Shown here: positions 35,340 to 47,066 of the stretch, piece after piece | Position numbering within the stretch: the stretch's first letter is position 1 | Layout: each line of letters begins with the position of its first letter | From: Embiotoca jacksoni | Taxonomy: Eukaryota; Chordata; Actinopteri; Embiotocidae | Reading direction: 5' to 3' | DNA: 64,000 bases | NCBI GenBank assembly: GCA_022577435.1 | Contig: JAKOON010000003.1 | Coordinates: 6,817,001 to 6,881,000, forward strand | Made by a program: the position numbers and the translations under genes | Notes under the pieces: generated by a model | Told to the model about the DNA's origin: nothing | What the model saw: the letters and a program-made list of their open reading frames with translations, nothing else | The model's database searches: none

Positions 35340-38300
35340 ATGATGTTGCTGAGCGTCGCTGCTGTTGTGCTGCAGCTCTGTGTGCAGTGTCTGCACGGCT
35401 CTGCTCTTCCTGCCGTGTCCTCCTATGAGTTCACTGCCTATAGGATGCAACAGTACGACCTGGTACAGCAGAAGCATGGTAAGCTCATGTCTCCTTCCCC
35501 TAAACTGTACTGTGACACACCTGGATATGAATGTACTATGATTGTAAAAAAAAAGAAAGTTACATCACTTTCCTTTACCGCATCTCAGATAGAATTTTGT
35601 GTTGAGAAAAATGCTAAGTGCTTCTAAATTTAAAGTCAGCCTCTTCTCAAAATTGGTTTTGGTTTATTGTTACTTCATTTACATATCTGACCTTAACTGT
35701 GCAGAATGAAGTGTGTTCAGATGTTGAAACTAGAAGGCTGTTTTTAAATTAATCTGCTGAGTGACTTTCTTTGAGCTCACCATAAATCTGAGTTTAAGAC
35801 AAACAAATACCACGAATGGAGTTTGTGAAGAAGGACGTGTTGCATCTAGTTGTTAAACTTTAGACTTGGAAAATAAATGTATCTTAAAATGGAAGATTTG
35901 CCAGTGATGGAGAGGGAGTAGATCTAATCTTTAAAAACGCTGGATAATTGTGTGCAACTTATTCTACAGTTAAAAGCCATAAAATAGCAAGAAAAAAAGA
36001 AACTGAAATGAAATTGTCCATCATTCAGATTCTGTTAATACCTGGGTAATGTTACAATGTCAGTTCAAAATGTTTTCATTAGTCTACGCTAATTTTCTCC
36101 TCCTATTTCTTTTTTTTAAGTTTTAGTTTAATAAAGTAAAAATTTTTAAAAATATATATATAGTTTCAGTTCAAGTAGGAGCCCCCATTACTTCGACCAT
36201 CTTCCTCCCTCAGAAATCCACCACACAAAAAAACCCACCTGCATATACAAGATTTTCAATTAATGTAATTTTTCTTCAACATGCACAGTTCTTTATCACT
36301 CTCATTACTAATGTAAACCTTCATAAACCAAACTAAAATCAGTGACTGGAAAAATAAAATGCAGTCAGAGTCATGAAAACAAACACGAGCTCTGTTCAGT
36401 ATAAGTTTGCAGAGAAAAACAGAAAACACACTCACCGGAGAATAAACATCCAGTTCTGATCCTTCGTAACCTTCTTGTGAACAGCAAAATACCGAAACAT
36501 GATAAAACATTCTTAAATGACTTTAACTTGTACGCAGTAAAACAACCTAATCTTCTAAGTGAAGATGCAACTGACGACACCGGAGTCTGATAGATGTTCT
36601 TCTTCGTTTGAATCTCCCTCCTGTTTTTCTGCCTTGACTTCGGTGCAGTCCTGCAGGCGCCATCGCCCCCTACATGACATCTGTAAAATTGCAACATCAT
36701 CCGTAGAGTTAAATTGAACTGGGTAAATTCCTATTAAAAACAAATTATAATTCTAAGCAGAATATTTTTCAGTCTGTATATTTTTGGTTCTATACATGTC
36801 AGTGTTAGAACTAAAAGTAGATCAACATGATTTTGCATTAGGGTCATATTTGTTTTTGTTTTTTTAATGGAGCAGTTATTAATCTTAAAAAAATGCAATG
36901 GAGTTATGAGATAATGAATTTTAGGTGTTCGTGTGACCTAAACATAGCCATTGACTATGAGGGAATGAACCTTGACTGGTGAAAGTGTGAGCTCTCTTGA
37001 CAAATAAAGTTTACAAAAATGCTTTTCTGTTTGGAAAAAAAAACAGAGGAAGAATTGTTTTTGTATGACACTCAAGTTGATATGTCTGTTTGATTTGCCT
37101 TACCCTGTCTCTTTGGCTGAGGTTGCCGTGGAGCCATTGTTGTGGCCGAGGCACGCTCAGCCGAAGAGCCATCGCTGACCCGCCGCTGTGTCATCATGAA
37201 GGTGCCGGATTTCACCACAGAAAGATACTTGGAGGCCCAGAGACAAAATGCTGCTGCCATTCTGATCCTGCTGCCCCAAAATATCTCCAGTATCTCCCCT
37301 GACATGATACAGGTAATATGTTATCTAAAGGCAGTTTTGTGCTTCAAGACAAGCTGCAAGGGAACAAAAAAAAGATTTTATCAAACCATTTTCAGAATAA
37401 TATCTCTCTGCTCCAAAGTACAAGATAACAGTTTGGTGAAGTATTGTCACAGAATATTATACAATTGCTCTAGAAATGAGAAAAAAACATAAAGGAAAGG
37501 GAGCTATCAGGCAGTTCTTAACAGTAAAACAGTCCTTTCTTTACCCAGTTGGTTTGCCTTTTTTTCTCAGTCCTTTATGGTGAGTGAAAGTGAGAGTTTG
37601 CAGAAGGAAACACTCATGCCAGTGTATGTAGCCCCCGAGGACGAACAGCTGCTCTATATGTATGAAGAGGTCAAGCAGACTGCAGCCACACGGACCTCAT
37701 CCATATTTGTCAGAGGTAAAAAAATACAGTAGAATATATGGAAGTATGGAGGATGCGTGAAGTATTTGAAATACCATTTGAAGGGATAAAGGAGAGAATA
37801 TTTGATCAAAAATGGATATGAAGAGCTGAAGAGACAGAAAAACTGAAAAGACAACAATACCTTTCCATTAAAATGTGTTTTTTTTATGGTCGGCAGTCCT
37901 TCGGAGTATGGTCACAGCTACAGCCTTTCAGATCTTGGTGAGCAACAATGCCGCTATTAAGGCCACCACTGACAATGCTATAGTCACACTGGAGGTGAGT
38001 GTGGAGCTCAATACCTTCTTTTATCTACATTGAGAAGTAACAGCTATGACAGAAGTTCTTTAAATTTTGGCCAGTTTTACACTTTGCTTGTGATTCCCTC
38101 TTCGTTCAGTTCTATGGCTGGTGATGTGTATTTCAGGGAGTGCTTCCTGGAGCAGGAGAGGATCCGCCCACCATCGTCATCACTGCCCACTACGACTCCT
38201 ATGGGCTGGCACCGGTGAGTCACATGCAAAAACAGTTCATTGAGAAGTGTAGGTCACCGTTTTCAGAGCTCCAACCTGATGAATTGTTTGATCCAGTCCC

Positions 38301-40718
38301 TTCTTAGTATGTCAGTACATACAGTATAATACTGGGCTCATACGTGGTAATGTTTCTGTGCAACATAGTGGTTGTCATATGGAGCAGACTCTAATGGGAG
38401 TGGAGTCACGATCCTGCTGGAGCTGGCACGTCTCTTCCAGAAACTTTACAGTAGCCCCAGCACCAGACCACAGTGAGTTTCTGTTAGTTTTAACATAAGA
38501 AATCATGTGTGAGATGATCAATGTGTGTTTCTTTGAAGCTTTGAGATCCAAAATTTGTGTTATGTGTGATACTGTTGAGAAAGTAACCTGCAATGAAGGC
38601 ACACGCTGCCATATTGACGTACTCAAATATCAGATTTTTCACCATTGTGTTGGCGAAAATATTTATACAGTTTGGTGATGTATAGAAATCCTGATAGTTT
38701 GACTGTTCTCTGGTGTTTTAGATATAATTTAATGTTCTCCTTGGCTGGAGGAGGAAAATACAACTTTCTCGGCACAAAGAGATGGATCGAAGACAACCTG
38801 GACCATGCTGGTAACATTTCTGTCTCGAACTTCTGGGCTGTCTAATGTGTGAGAATATGAATTATTTATATTTAAGCCAAATGTTTTCCCTCCAGAGTCC
38901 AGCCTGCTGCATGACAATGTGGCATTTGTTCTCTGTTTGGACACACTGGCCAACGGTGACGAGCTGTACATGCATGTGTCCCGCCCTCCGAAGCCTGACA
39001 CTCCCATGCACTCTTTCATTCAACTGCTGGAGGAGGTAACCATATTAACTGTTAATATGTGTGAATATGGGCAAGTCCTGTCAGTTAGAGTTGCCTTGTG
39101 CACCTTTATCTTTTGTTTGTCCTGCAGGTGGTTTCCTCCAGATTTCCCTGGGTGAAGGTGGGACTGGTTCATAAGAAGATCAATCTTGTGGAGTCAACAG
39201 TAGCCTGGGAGCATGAGCGCTACAGCCTCCGCAGGATCCTGGGCTTCACTCTGTCTCATGTGGAAGATCCCAAATCTGAGCTGCGTGGCTCTATACTAGA
39301 CACAATGTAAATTGTAAATTCAGTTTATAAGGATGAATTATTTGAGCTATACTTGAAGGGTTGGTTTAGTTTCACAGCCCATAAAAAGATAATTGACTTA
39401 TGTGAATATAACCTCATAGGTCACAGGTGGATTTCAGAAAACTTAAGCGTAATGGCATCATCATAGCAGAAGCACTGGCCCGGTATATGTACAATCTCTC
39501 TGACAAGGTGAATCAATACACACAACCTATTGGATAGACATGAAAACAGAAACTGTCTCCATCATTTGATCTATTTATAGCATGTTAATGTGTGATTACT
39601 GTATTATTCTCCACAAGGGTTCACCAAAGGATGTGCAGGTTTTCAAAGGCCAACTGGTGAGTTCCTGATGATTTTGGTCAATATGCAAGGACAAGTGCTG
39701 ACCTCTGGTGTTAATATATAGACATTACATCATCAGCCTGGGTCTGCATACTAACCTTGGCTTGTTCAATGGGTTCTTTTGAATATCAGGGGCATTTCAA
39801 TATATGAGGTGCTGTTTATTTCAACACGTTTTGAGTGTAAAAACAGTAACAGCTTGATTTATGAAATAGTAAATTCCCAACTGCGTCTTTTATGACTAAA
39901 AATTCAGACTCCTTGACATAAAGTAACTTTTATTCTATCTGATGACACATAGGATGTTTCCCACCTTTTCCCCCCTCTGTGAACCCACATCCACTAAATA
40001 TTCTTGATGCAGGACTTTCAGGAGACTCGAGTCTCCAGTCTGATGTCCTACTTGACGTCAGTCCCTCGAGCCACCCAGCTGCTGGATAAGGAGCCCAGTC
40101 ATGTCCTGCTCGTCAGCTCACTGGAGCACGAATTCAAACGTTACCTGCAGCAGGTCCACAGACAGACCTTCCGACAGGACAAGAGGTGACGAATACAGCC
40201 GTAGTTCAAAATAATGTGATGCCTTCTCAGTGCTCTGAGCAATATGGAAGAAAGAGATAAAATAAATAAAATGATTCAGAATATTTCTTCATACAGGGAC
40301 CCTGACATTACCTTTTTTGATCAAATGAACCAGCCAATAGTGATGTACAGGTAAATATCCGTGTTTTTGTGGACATGTTAAATTCAATGAGACATTTGGA
40401 CACTGACACACATTTTTCTTTTTTTAGAGTGAAGCCAGCAGCCTTTGATCTCTTCCTAGGTGGCTGCATTGCTGCTTATTTGGGGATTGTTTACTATGCA
40501 ATCCAGGTTTGTAAATGCTCTTTTCCATTCATATTGTATTTTTGCATTCTTTTCAGACAGCGCTGAACATTATATGTTTCATATAGTTTCAAAGCACTGA
40601 TAGATATATTTAAAAAAAAAATTATATGTCTGGTTTATTTTCTGCTTTTTCTCTTTTACAGAATTTTGGTTATCTCTACACTAAACTGAAAGCAGCAGTG
40701 AAATCCAAGCACCAGTAA
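35340..40718 (+). CDS. ncln-like: Nicalin-like protein (paralog of BOS-complex subunit NCLN), 15 exons, 550 aa
   Basis: Nicalin with NOMO and TMEM147 forms the ER BOS complex of the multipass translocon; nicalin-NOMO was first described as a Nodal-signalling antagonist in zebrafish. Exons: 35340-35478, 37122-37312, 37571-37715, 37897-37994, 38137-38214, 38369-38472, 38722-38810, 38896-39035, 39128-39306, 39420-39507, 39618-39656, 40013-40185, about 40298-40350, 40428-40506, 40662-40718. Total about 550 aa (human 563). Seen: hydrophobic signal peptide (about residues 1-21), YEFTAYRMQQYDL, then a peptidase M28-like domain with TAHYDSYGLAP, GADSNGSGV, GTKRWIEDNLDH, NVAFVLCLDTL, AWEHERYSLRR, and a C-terminal membrane helix near 511-531 (GGCIAAYLGIVYYAIQ). 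The family keeps the M28 fold but is thought not to be an active peptidase. Substitutions relative to human are many, so I read it as a paralog, not the main ncln. The exon at 40298-40350 passes a T homopolymer that I placed in frame by homology; its left boundary may be off by one base. Confidence 0.92.
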
Positions 40719-41936
40719 ATACTGTAAGACTATGAATACTGAGTCTATGACAAGGCCTTTGAAGTCTGCTCAACCCATGTTGGACATTTGCTTCACTGTC
40801 TGCGCAGGCCATGAAAGCACTCTGAATCCTCTCCGAGTCCCCCTATAAAGTGTGCTTTTGCTTTGAAATGTAGAGTGTTTTAAAGATGTTTGTACCTTTC
40901 ACTATACCCAAAGTCATTGAGCTGTGAAAAATATGAGCAGACTTGGAAATGGTTGTTTGTGAACAAAATAAAGAAAGAAAGAGTTTGGTATCAAAGCTGG
41001 GAACACAAACCACAGCTTGGATCTGATTCAAGTACCCGTCAAGGATGTTCCTGTCTCATCATTACTATGATTGCTCATGTCCTCTGCTTTGCATCTGTTG
41101 TCATGGATTTGACTGGGCTTAACATGGCTGTCAAACAAGACCCAACCACTGCAGTGTATGAACATCCAGTTCCTGTCACAGATAACTCAGTGAGAGCGCT
41201 GGAGACACAAAGGCACCCTACAGCGCTTGGTGAATTATTAATGCTTATGTGGCATGCTCACAGTGAATAGAGGTGACGGTGGATAGTGGTGGGAGATTCT
41301 TAGAAGTCCCATTCCTTCACTGGTTTGCTCTTGTTCGGCAGATCTGATAAGACCGAGTCTGTTTCAAGTACAAGGCAGCGAAACAAACTGAGCCTCAGTG
41401 TCTGAGATCAGTGCTGCTTGTTCGTAAGGACCCCTGGGAGGGAAGTAGGTCATGGACAGTGACCCCAGGTATGTGTGTCTCTGCAGGGGGCCCAGAGCTT
41501 AGGAGGATTAGTGTCCGAGCGCTCAGGTAGCACAAAGTTGTTCTGCTTCAGCAGGGATGCTCTTAACTTGTTTCTACTACCAACAGAGTAGATTCATCAT
41601 AATAGCTACAGGTTAAACAAAAAGTTGTATTTATTTGGTGGCTGACTAGGATCCATGGAGGATTTATAACTGCTGATGCAAAACGGGGTTGTGATACACT
41701 ACACACATCATAAGTAATTTATAGCAGCAAAATAGGTAGCATGCACAACCCAGCAGCAATAAACCCCACACATGTTAAACAACTTAAAAAACAAAAAAAT
41801 GAAATAAAACCAGGAGGTGCAGGGAGATGGGGGAAAGGGGTGGAGCTAACAGGTGACAGGGGAGGAGAAGGATGCTGTTTGACTTTCAGGCAGACTTGAA
41901 GCAAGCAGTGGAAAATAAGTAAGGCAGTCAGCGAAG
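40719..41936. other. 3' UTR of the nicalin-like gene and upstream region of the 231-aa gene
   Basis: The AATAAA at 40967 closes the first gene. After it is moderately GC-rich unique sequence with purine-rich runs near 41820-41880 just before the next gene. No conserved frame is seen. Confidence 0.6.
40967..40972 (+). terminator. Likely poly(A) signal of the nicalin-like gene
   Basis: AATAAA about 250 bp after the stop codon at 40716-40718, the first canonical signal downstream. Confidence 0.6.
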
Positions 41937-43692
41937 ATGGTTCCCGAGCTCTATATCACAATGTACAGAGAGCAGTTCAGCTCTCCCGGCAGGGCGAAAC
42001 GAGCACAACTTCGACCCACCTCTGCCCACCGCAGGAACAACCCCCAGCCCCGACCGGTAAGACGCACAGCCTGCTGCACTGAGAGGTTGACTGGACAGGG
42101 TAATTACATATGATTGTGCACAGATGTGTTGAAAAATTACTCTCTAGAAATTGACAAGTGGTAGTTCGTTACTCTATTTAATCCAGAAAAATATGAAAAA
42201 TATGGTGCATTTAAGGTCAGACAGGACTAACTGGGTCACTTATTGCTTACACCCAATGCATTGTTCTTCATTTGGCCATGCTGAGGTGTCTTGTACGAAT
42301 TGTTTACATTTCTCTGTGCATGGGGAAAGCTGTGTCCCATTTATTATTCAGTACTTCCTTCATGCCTATATATATTCATCCAGGAGTAAACAGAGCTAAA
42401 AGGGGTATAATCAGCCTAGTAAGGAAAAAAACAAAGCAAAACTTATGCAGGAGAGAGGCGACATATGCAAAAAAATTTAGTTTGCACTGCACTGTCTCAC
42501 CCTTTCACGGTATTCAGTGTATTATAATGATAATAATACAAAGAGAAAACCATTTAAGAGATATAAAATGGAATTTTGTCACCTGAATCTTTACTGTTTG
42601 GTGCACAATACAATGTTACTGAGAGGGACATCTGAGAGGAATCATCTCAGACAAGCTGTACTTTATTAGAATAAAGAAAATAAAATGAAAAAAAGTATTT
42701 ACATGTGAGATACAAAACATGTAAAGAGGAAACTGAGGTCAATGTGTGCGACAAATCTGTGACAGACATCTTTTTTTGCCTTTCTTTCCTGGCCTGCCCC
42801 AGAATTTTCTGTTTCCCCGGAGTCTTCAACCCAGCTACAGGTCACCCCACACACAACCACATCCCTCGACCCCTGTGGACACCGGATGTCCTCGCTTCCC
42901 CCCTGTCAGACATTTGTCATTTCATAGTCCTGTTACAACTTGCCATGACAATTCTGTAAACACAGCGAAGGCAGCCAGACCTCAAAACATGCCCCCTTTT
43001 AACTCCTCCACCCTACAAGCTCTGCCCTCTGCTGACAGACTGCAGAAACAACAGCTGACGGAGTCTCCTGCTGGCACTGCCACTCAGCTCCACACCGCTT
43101 TGAAGATGCCCCAAAGGTATTATTAACATCTCAGTCTGTGGTCCACAGATAAATACACACCAATTCAGATTGATTCTCTTTGCAGGAGAGTGGATTATCA
43201 GAGGAATGTCCATCCCCTCTCAGCAGAGCAATGCAGGTAAGAAAATGACCTTTGACCTCTTCTTGTGGCCTTTTGACTCTTAAAACACTGGATGAGTTGA
43301 TGAACATTGTTGACTGATGAGTGATTCTCCTGTTTTTATAATTAAAAAAAATAGAATAACACTGTTTTCAATAGGCAACATGCAGGAGCTCAGCTTCTAA
43401 CAAGACTCCAAACCAGCAACCCACCTGCCGCTTCTCACCTCTTTCCACCAACACAGTACCAGCGGTATCGTTCTAACAGCTCTCTGGATCGCAGGTATTC
43501 ACTTAGCTGTGGTGTTGAATGAACAAAAAGCACGCATCTCATTTGTCTTATTGTGCCTTAAACATTGAGGTTTCATTTCTGCTCTTGTTCTTTCTCCACA
43601 GTAGTTGCTACAGCTGCTTCCATGTGGTGAAACCCTACCAAGCCGGGCACTACATCATACACCCGGAGTTTGTGTCTGAGTGCCTTTATTAG
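41937..43692 (+). CDS. Unrecognised 231-aa protein, five exons, between the nicalin-like gene and myorg
   Basis: Exons 41937-42056, 42803-43116, 43186-43236, 43375-43494 and 43602-43692 join with intron phases 0, 2, 2, 2 and all GT-AG sites, giving 231 aa. I do not recognise the family. The N-terminus is MVPELYITMYREQFSSPGRA followed by a basic, Pro/Asn-rich patch (PTSAHRRNNPQPRP); the large second exon is rich in Pro, Ser, Thr, His and Gln and looks disordered; the end is more ordered in character (CFHVVKPYQAGHYIIHPEF, then VSECLY). No signal peptide, membrane helix or catalytic motif is seen. It sits where mammals have C9orf24/SPMIP6 between FAM219A and MYORG, and in the same orientation, but I see no sequence match to that protein. 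Short basic N-terminus and low-complexity body would fit a cilium or sperm microtubule-associated protein; that is a guess from context. The continuous phase across five exons is the main evidence that it is real. Confidence 0.78.
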
Positions 43693-44326
43693 GACTATCT
43701 GAGCAAAGACTTCCAAAGTGGGTTTTTGGAACTTGCCTTGCGGAGGTCCTTGAGGGAACCTGCTGGGATTCTCCAGCAAAATGAGGGATTATTAACTATT
43801 GTTTAATTCACTGCTAATTAACCCAGTGAGACAAAGTGTAAGAGTGAATAATGTACAGCGTCACCCTCAACACTATTATCTCTGTGCAGCATGGACACAC
43901 TTAGTACTAAATCAGCAGCAAAGATCTTACCACAAGGGGCTTGTGAGGAGCAGATTGAGTGAAGCACTGTGGCCCTAATGTGCTGTGTGTGACATTAAAA
44001 TTGTAATGTGCTATTAGAGGGATACTTTTCTCCATGTGATATAGGAATTATTTATTGCACGTTTGAAGGGCTAAAACAGAATACTTTCTTCCAGTAAAAC
44101 CTGCACAGATAGAACCATTACAGAGTCACTTTATTGCATGTAGTTACATATACTGTAGATGTTAACCCCCGCAGTAATATAGGAAGCCTTTTTCTTACTT
44201 TGCAAACTTCTTTTTCTGTAAAAAGTCAGTTTTGTCATATTTTTCTCTCTCTCGCTATACAAACTGTAATGTGTTAAGTGAAGTATTTCAACCCGTGTGA
44301 TGTTCTTAAACCATGCAACACTGCAG

Positions 44327-44332
44327 AATAAA
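44327..44332 (+). terminator. Candidate poly(A) signal of the 231-aa gene
   Basis: AATAAA about 635 bp after the stop at 43690-43692. It lies only about 20 bp before the ZNF143-type motif that opens the probable myorg promoter, so the two transcription units would nearly touch. Confidence 0.4.
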
Positions 44333-44344
44333 GGCTCTTCTCTC

Positions 44345-44482
44345 GGAACTACATTTCCCATGATGTTGTAGGCGTACACGAGGCGGATACGCAGCAACGC
44401 GCTTTGATTCCTCTCCGTCTTTTTCTGTCAACTCTGGCAAACAAGTTTCACTCTGAGCTTCCAGGGGGACCGCTGCTGACCG
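44345..44482 (+). promoter_or_regulatory. Probable myorg promoter and noncoding first exon with a ZNF143-type motif
   Basis: ACTACATTTCCCATGATG near 44349-44368 matches the ZNF143/SBS promoter motif (ACTACAATTCCCA-type). It opens a CpG-rich stretch with several CG clusters to about 44550. A good donor, ACCG|GTAGGC, occurs at 44482, and a polypyrimidine-AG acceptor at 46950 could join it to the 5' UTR before the myorg ATG at 47067. The motif is seen; the exon is inferred. Confidence 0.45.
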
Positions 44483-45464
44483 GTAGGCAAAAACTATTTT
44501 AACGAACGAGCTGAAAAAACCCCTGCGTGGACATAAGCGATAGCGCGCGTGCGGATCCCGTGTTGTTTTTTTCTTCCGTTAACTTTCTCGCACCACCCAC
44601 CAAGGCGCAAGACAACACCAGCTTTCTATACATCAGACCAAATGTATGTAGAAGATATGGATACATGAGAAAGTATGCTTTATTTTCTTCTTCATGATCA
44701 TTACAATAGAAATGCATGTGTGTCCCTAGTGCACTTTTTTATTCAGTGGATAAAAATAGGATTTTGAACAATTTCTCAGCCTCATCAATGCATAGGCTAA
44801 TGTAACTGTTTCGGTGCTCTGTAACATAAAAATAACAAATTCAACATGCTGCAACAAGCCACAGTCACGCGCGCGCGCTTTTGGAGGTAGTTCGACTTTC
44901 TCAGACAGCTGCAATAACTGAATCAGCATTTCTGTGTTTATTTTTCTTCCCGTCAGTACAGATACGGAATCGGCTGAAATGGCAGATATGAACCCCCCTG
45001 ATCACAGCATAAACAAAGAAATGCCTCAGTCTGACACTTTCATACTTTTCTGTTGTCGGTTTAATGTAAAAAAACAACAACAACAACAAAAACACTATGC
45101 GTGTGAATGAAAGTTTCGTTGTATTTATGTAAAAAACAGGATTACAGCTCAAACGATTAGTCCATTCATTGATTAGTTGAGCGACTAAAAGACAATTTTG
45201 ATTATGGATCAGGCCTGCTTTTTGGTCCTACAGTAAGTCATTGCATGAGGCTACTATTGGATTTTTCTCAATCTATTTTGTAAAACAACGAAATAAAAGG
45301 CAACTAAATGATTAATTTAATTGTTTAATTTAATATTATTCTATTTTATTGTATATATTGTGCATTTTTATATTTAATATTTTTTACTCTGTTGTTTTAT
45401 TGCTTTTCCTGGATCTATAATGCTGCTCTAGCGAAAAAAATTCCCCTTGTGGGAATTGATAAAG

Positions 45465-45524
<60 letters not shown>

Positions 45525-47066
45525 GAATGTTAAAATGTTTTAAAGAAAAAGCTTCTTTTCTGCAGTAACAAACTTGAATATTTGTTGAATCAATGCAATA
45601 TCTTTGTGTTTCAGACTGTTGGTTGATCAGAATTTCCAATATAAAGATATCATCTCGAGCTCTTGAAAGCTATCATACAGAATTTTCTGATAATTAATGG
45701 ATTTGAAATGTAATTAATAAATGGAGAAAATATTCATCAGATTGATCGGTTGTAAAAGTTAATGTTAATTGCAGCCTGATATACAAATATTAAATCGCAG
45801 ATTGCTATGGTTCAGTCTTTGCATATTTCCAATAAAAAAAAAAAAAGTGATTTGGCTTAGTGTAATCATCTAATGACTCTCCTGGTTATTGTTCCTCCCT
45901 GAGTCCAGCAGCCTGAGCTCATCTCCAAGGAACCAACAGTTAGTTCATTGTTAATTAATAATGGGCTCATGTTATCACTCCTGTTGTTGGGGGAAATCTA
46001 TACTAAGGGTGGTTAAACACAGAATTAGTCAATTAGATTGCTAAGTAATAGCCAACATTTTTTTATTATTGACCCCTGCTGCCGTGCAGGGCAGAGCATG
46101 ATGGTCAACTGCAGTTAGGAGTCAGCAAGCAGGGAAGTTGGTAAGAGAAATGAACTCCCCACACTCGGCTTTATATTGTAATCAAATCTCTTCTGATTGG
46201 TTCAAGCCACAATAACTAACATCAGCAAGTTAATTACCCATAAAATGTTCTCCTGGTACAGTGAGGTGCATGCAATACAAATGGATCTGAGTCTTTTCTG
46301 TGTTTGTTACTGATGTTGTCAAACTATAATAGAATGATCCAGGTTACTTCCAGTTTTGGTTAGTCTGGCTTGATAGAGAACGGTGTTTAGTATTCTTTCC
46401 TTTCCTTCTTGACACTGGCAGAGGTTTAAGGCCAAAATCCCCTTTCCTGCGTGTCTACTTCCTTACATACAAATGAGTCTCTTTTCAATTGAACTCATAT
46501 GTTAGAATTACTGCTGGCAACATCCAATTTATCTTTTTATTGGTAATTGGCAGTAGATTAGTTTTGTTAAATCTCAAACACCTCTTTAAAGTTTACATCC
46601 TGACACCGTAATACCTTTAAGTGCTGTGAAATAACTTTGTTCAGCAATGCAGGGCGTGTAACACAATCCCAGAAATGTAATGGAGGCTTTGAACTGACAG
46701 GAAAACAAGAAAGCCTGAGCACATGTCTCAACACAGTGATCTGGCTGGGATTGTTTTCCTGGATGTCTCTAAATCAATATATTCTGAAGATTGACAACTG
46801 ATAAGCAATAGTAGGTGAATTAACTGTATAAAACCTTATTAAATATTAACTATATTTTGAAAACACTCCTAAAATGTAGTGTTAATATGAGATATGCAAA
46901 TATTGTGTGGAGACCTCAACTCTGACTCTGTTATCTCATTCTCATGACAGGCAGGAAAACAGATGTGACAGCAGGGCCAGAGTCCAACAAAAGAGGCTCC
47001 CTGCAAAGCACTTTGATGATCTGTGGAGCATAAACTCTCCGTTTTGCCCACTGAACAGCACAAGTC
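44483..47066. other. Probable myorg 5' UTR intron
   Basis: AT-rich, with a short CG run (44867-44878) and the CTAT retroposon tail. No coding exon is seen. A candidate 5' UTR exon begins after the acceptor at 46949-46950 and runs into the myorg ATG. Confidence 0.45.
45335..45524 (+). repeat. Retroposon 3' tail grown into a (CTAT)n microsatellite
   Basis: An AT-rich stretch ending TTCCCCTTGTGGGAATTGAT, AAAG and then about 15 CTAT units (45465-45524). The CCCC...GGGAT...AATAAAG-type ending followed by TATC units is a common retroposon tail in fish, so the microsatellite probably arose from it. Confidence 0.6.
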
